Shown one piece after another: positions 57,701-60,700 of a stretch of 64,000 bases of DNA. Position 1 is the first letter of the stretch. Every line of letters begins with the position of its first letter. The stretch is from Sipunculus nudus (Eukaryota > Annelida > Sipuncula > Golfingiida > Sipunculidae). A program made the position numbers and the translations under genes. The stretch lies in NCBI GenBank assembly GCA_026874595.1, contig CM049320.1, positions 48,868,714 to 48,932,713 on the forward strand, read 5' to 3'. The notes beneath the pieces were generated by a model. The model searched no databases and was not told the DNA's origin. It saw only the letters and a list, made by a program, of their open reading frames with translations.

Positions 57701-60700
57701 TGTCCAAGTCCTCCTTGCAGGTAACCTCATGTACTTACACACACTGTCCAAGTCCTCCTTGCAGGTAACCTCATGTACTTACACACACTGTCCAAGTCCT
57801 GCTTGCAGGTAACCTCATGTACTTACACACACTGTCTAAGTCCTCCTTGCAGGTAACCTCATGTACTTACACACACTGTCCAAGTCCTGCTTGCAGGTAA
57901 CCTCATGTACTTACACACACTGTCCAAGTCCTCCTTGCAGGTAACCTCATGTACTTACACACACTGTCCAAGTCCTGCTTGCAGGTAACCTCATGTACTT
58001 ACACACACTGTCCAAGTCCTCCTTGCAGGTAACCTCATGTACTTACACACACTGTCCAAGTCCTCCTTGCAGGTAACCTCATGTACTTACACACACTGTC
58101 CAAGTCCTGCTTGCAGGTAACCTCATGTACTTACACACACTGTCTAAGTCCTCCTTGCAGGTAACCTCATGTACTTACACACACTGTCCAAGTCCTGCTT
58201 GCAGGTAACCTCATGTACTTACACACACTGTCAAAGTCCTCCTTGCAGGTAACCTCATGTACTTACACACACTGTCCAAGTCCTGCTTGCAGGTAACCTC
58301 ATGTACTTACACACACTGTCAAAGTCCTCCTTGCAGGTAACCTCATGTACTTACACACACTGTCCAAGTCCTGCTTGCAGGTAACCTCATGTACTTACAC
58401 ACACTGTCAAAGTCCTCCTTGCAGGTAACCTCATGTACTTACACACACTGTCCAAGTCCTGCTTGCAGGTAACCTCATGTACTTACACACACTGTCCAAG
58501 TCCTCCTTGCAGGTAACCTCATGTACTTACACACACTGTCCAAGTCCTCCTTGCAGGTAACCTCATGTACTTACACACACTGTCCAAGTCTTCCTTGCAG
58601 GTAACCTCATGTACTTACACACACTGTCCAAGTCCTGCTTGCAGGTAACCTCATGTACTTACACACACTGTCAAAGTCCTCCTTGCAGGTAACCTCATGT
58701 ACTTACACACACTGTCCAAGTCCTGCTTGCAGGTAACCTCATGTACTTACACACACTGTCCAAGTCCTGCTTGCAGGTAACCTCATGTACTTACACACAC
58801 TGTCAAAGTCCTCCTTGCAGGTAACCTCATGTACTTACACACACTGTCTAAGTCCTCCTTGCAGGTAACCTCATGTACTTACACACACTGTCCAAGTCCT
58901 GCTTGCAGGTAACCTCATGTACTTACACACACTGTCCAAGTCCTCCTTGCAGGTAACCTCATGTACTTACGCACACTGTCAAAGTCCTCCTTGCAGGTAA
59001 CCTCATGTACTTACACACACTGTCAAAGTCCTCCTTGCAGGTAACCTCATGTACTTACACACACTGTCCAAGTCCTCCTTGCAGGTAACCTCATGTACTT
59101 ACACACACTGTCCAAGTCCTCCTTGCAGGTAACCTCATGTACTTACACACACTGTCCAAGTCCTCCTTGCAGGTAACCTCATGTACTTACACACACTGTC
59201 CAAGTCCTCCTTGCAGGTAACCTCATGAAATTACACACACTGTCTAAGTCCTCCTTGCAGGTAACCTCATGTACTTACACACACTGTCCAAGTCCTCCTT
59301 GCAGGTAACCTCATGTACTTACACACACTGTCCAAGTCCTCCTTGCAGGTAACCTCATGTACTTACACACACTGTCCAAGTCCTCCTTGCAGGTAACCTC
59401 ATGTACTTACACACACTGTCCAAGTCCTCCTTGCAGGTAACCTCATTTCTTTGCTCAAAATGGATAATAAATCTAATATATTTGGTCAGATTGGTGTATA
59501 CTCTTGCCAGAAACAGGTATGCACATTTTTAAAAGTTCAGCATTCAATATGCAGAGGAACAAGTTAGTCATGTAAAGCTTATATGCAAAGGAGAAGAAAT
59601 CACTGACTGACTGTGATGCACTGATATGCAAATATCAGTAATTCACCTATTCATGTACAGGTTGTATGTCCAGGAGTCTATCGTGGCATGGAATAATGTT
59701 TTATTATAATGCAGTGGAAAACATAATTACTTACAGCCTGGCAGGTATGTGAAAACTAGATATTTCATGGCACCGCAGGTGCCAAAGTATCCAAAGTAAT
59801 CCCCCCCCACCCTTTAAGAATAGGCCCCCCATCTTGAGCAGCATATACTGACACTTGGCAAGCCACTATGGTTTCTTCCATCTATCAACTTAAGAAACAA
59901 TATTTTTCACCAAATATGTGGGCCAATATGTTGAATCTCTTTGAGAAAAGAGCATTAATTTATTTTATGGAAACAGGAAGGTAAAATTTTCCAAGATAGA
60001 TAGACATGCAAAATTAAAGACCAATACCTTGAACCACTCCAGAGATATGAGCAATTTTCACACAAAGCCCATGTATGGATGGATGCCAATGCAAAATGAT
60101 TACAGATGGCACCACCAGTCTTGAAAAAAAGATGGAGGAGTCTAAGATCTATGGATATGCATGTTTTCAGGCCAATAGGGCAAATCACTCCTCAGAAAAG
60201 AGCATTAATTTATTCACAGAAAAGGAAAGGACGGTGGCTCCACCTATCTGGTTTCAAGAAAACTGTCCAAGATGGATGGACATTGCCAAAATTCAGACCT
60301 ATTCCTTGAACCACTCTGGAGATTTTAGCAATTTTCAACCAAAGCACATGTACAGATGGGCGCCATGCCAAAATAATTGCAGATGGCGCCACCAGTCTTG
60401 AGTTCAAGATGGAGGAGTCCAAGATCTATGGATATGCAAAAATTCAGGCCAATAGGGCAAATCACTCATCAGAAAAGAGCATTAATTTATTCTACAAAAA
60501 AAGGGAAGGTAGGTGGCGCAACCTGTCTGGTTTACAAGAAAACTTTCCAAGATGGATGGACATGCCAAATTTCAGACCTATACCTTGAACCACTCCAGAG
60601 ATATGAGCAATTTCCACCGAAAGCAAACGTATGGATGGATGCCACACAATTACAATTGCAGATAGGGACACCAGTCTAGAATACAAGATGGAGGTATCCA

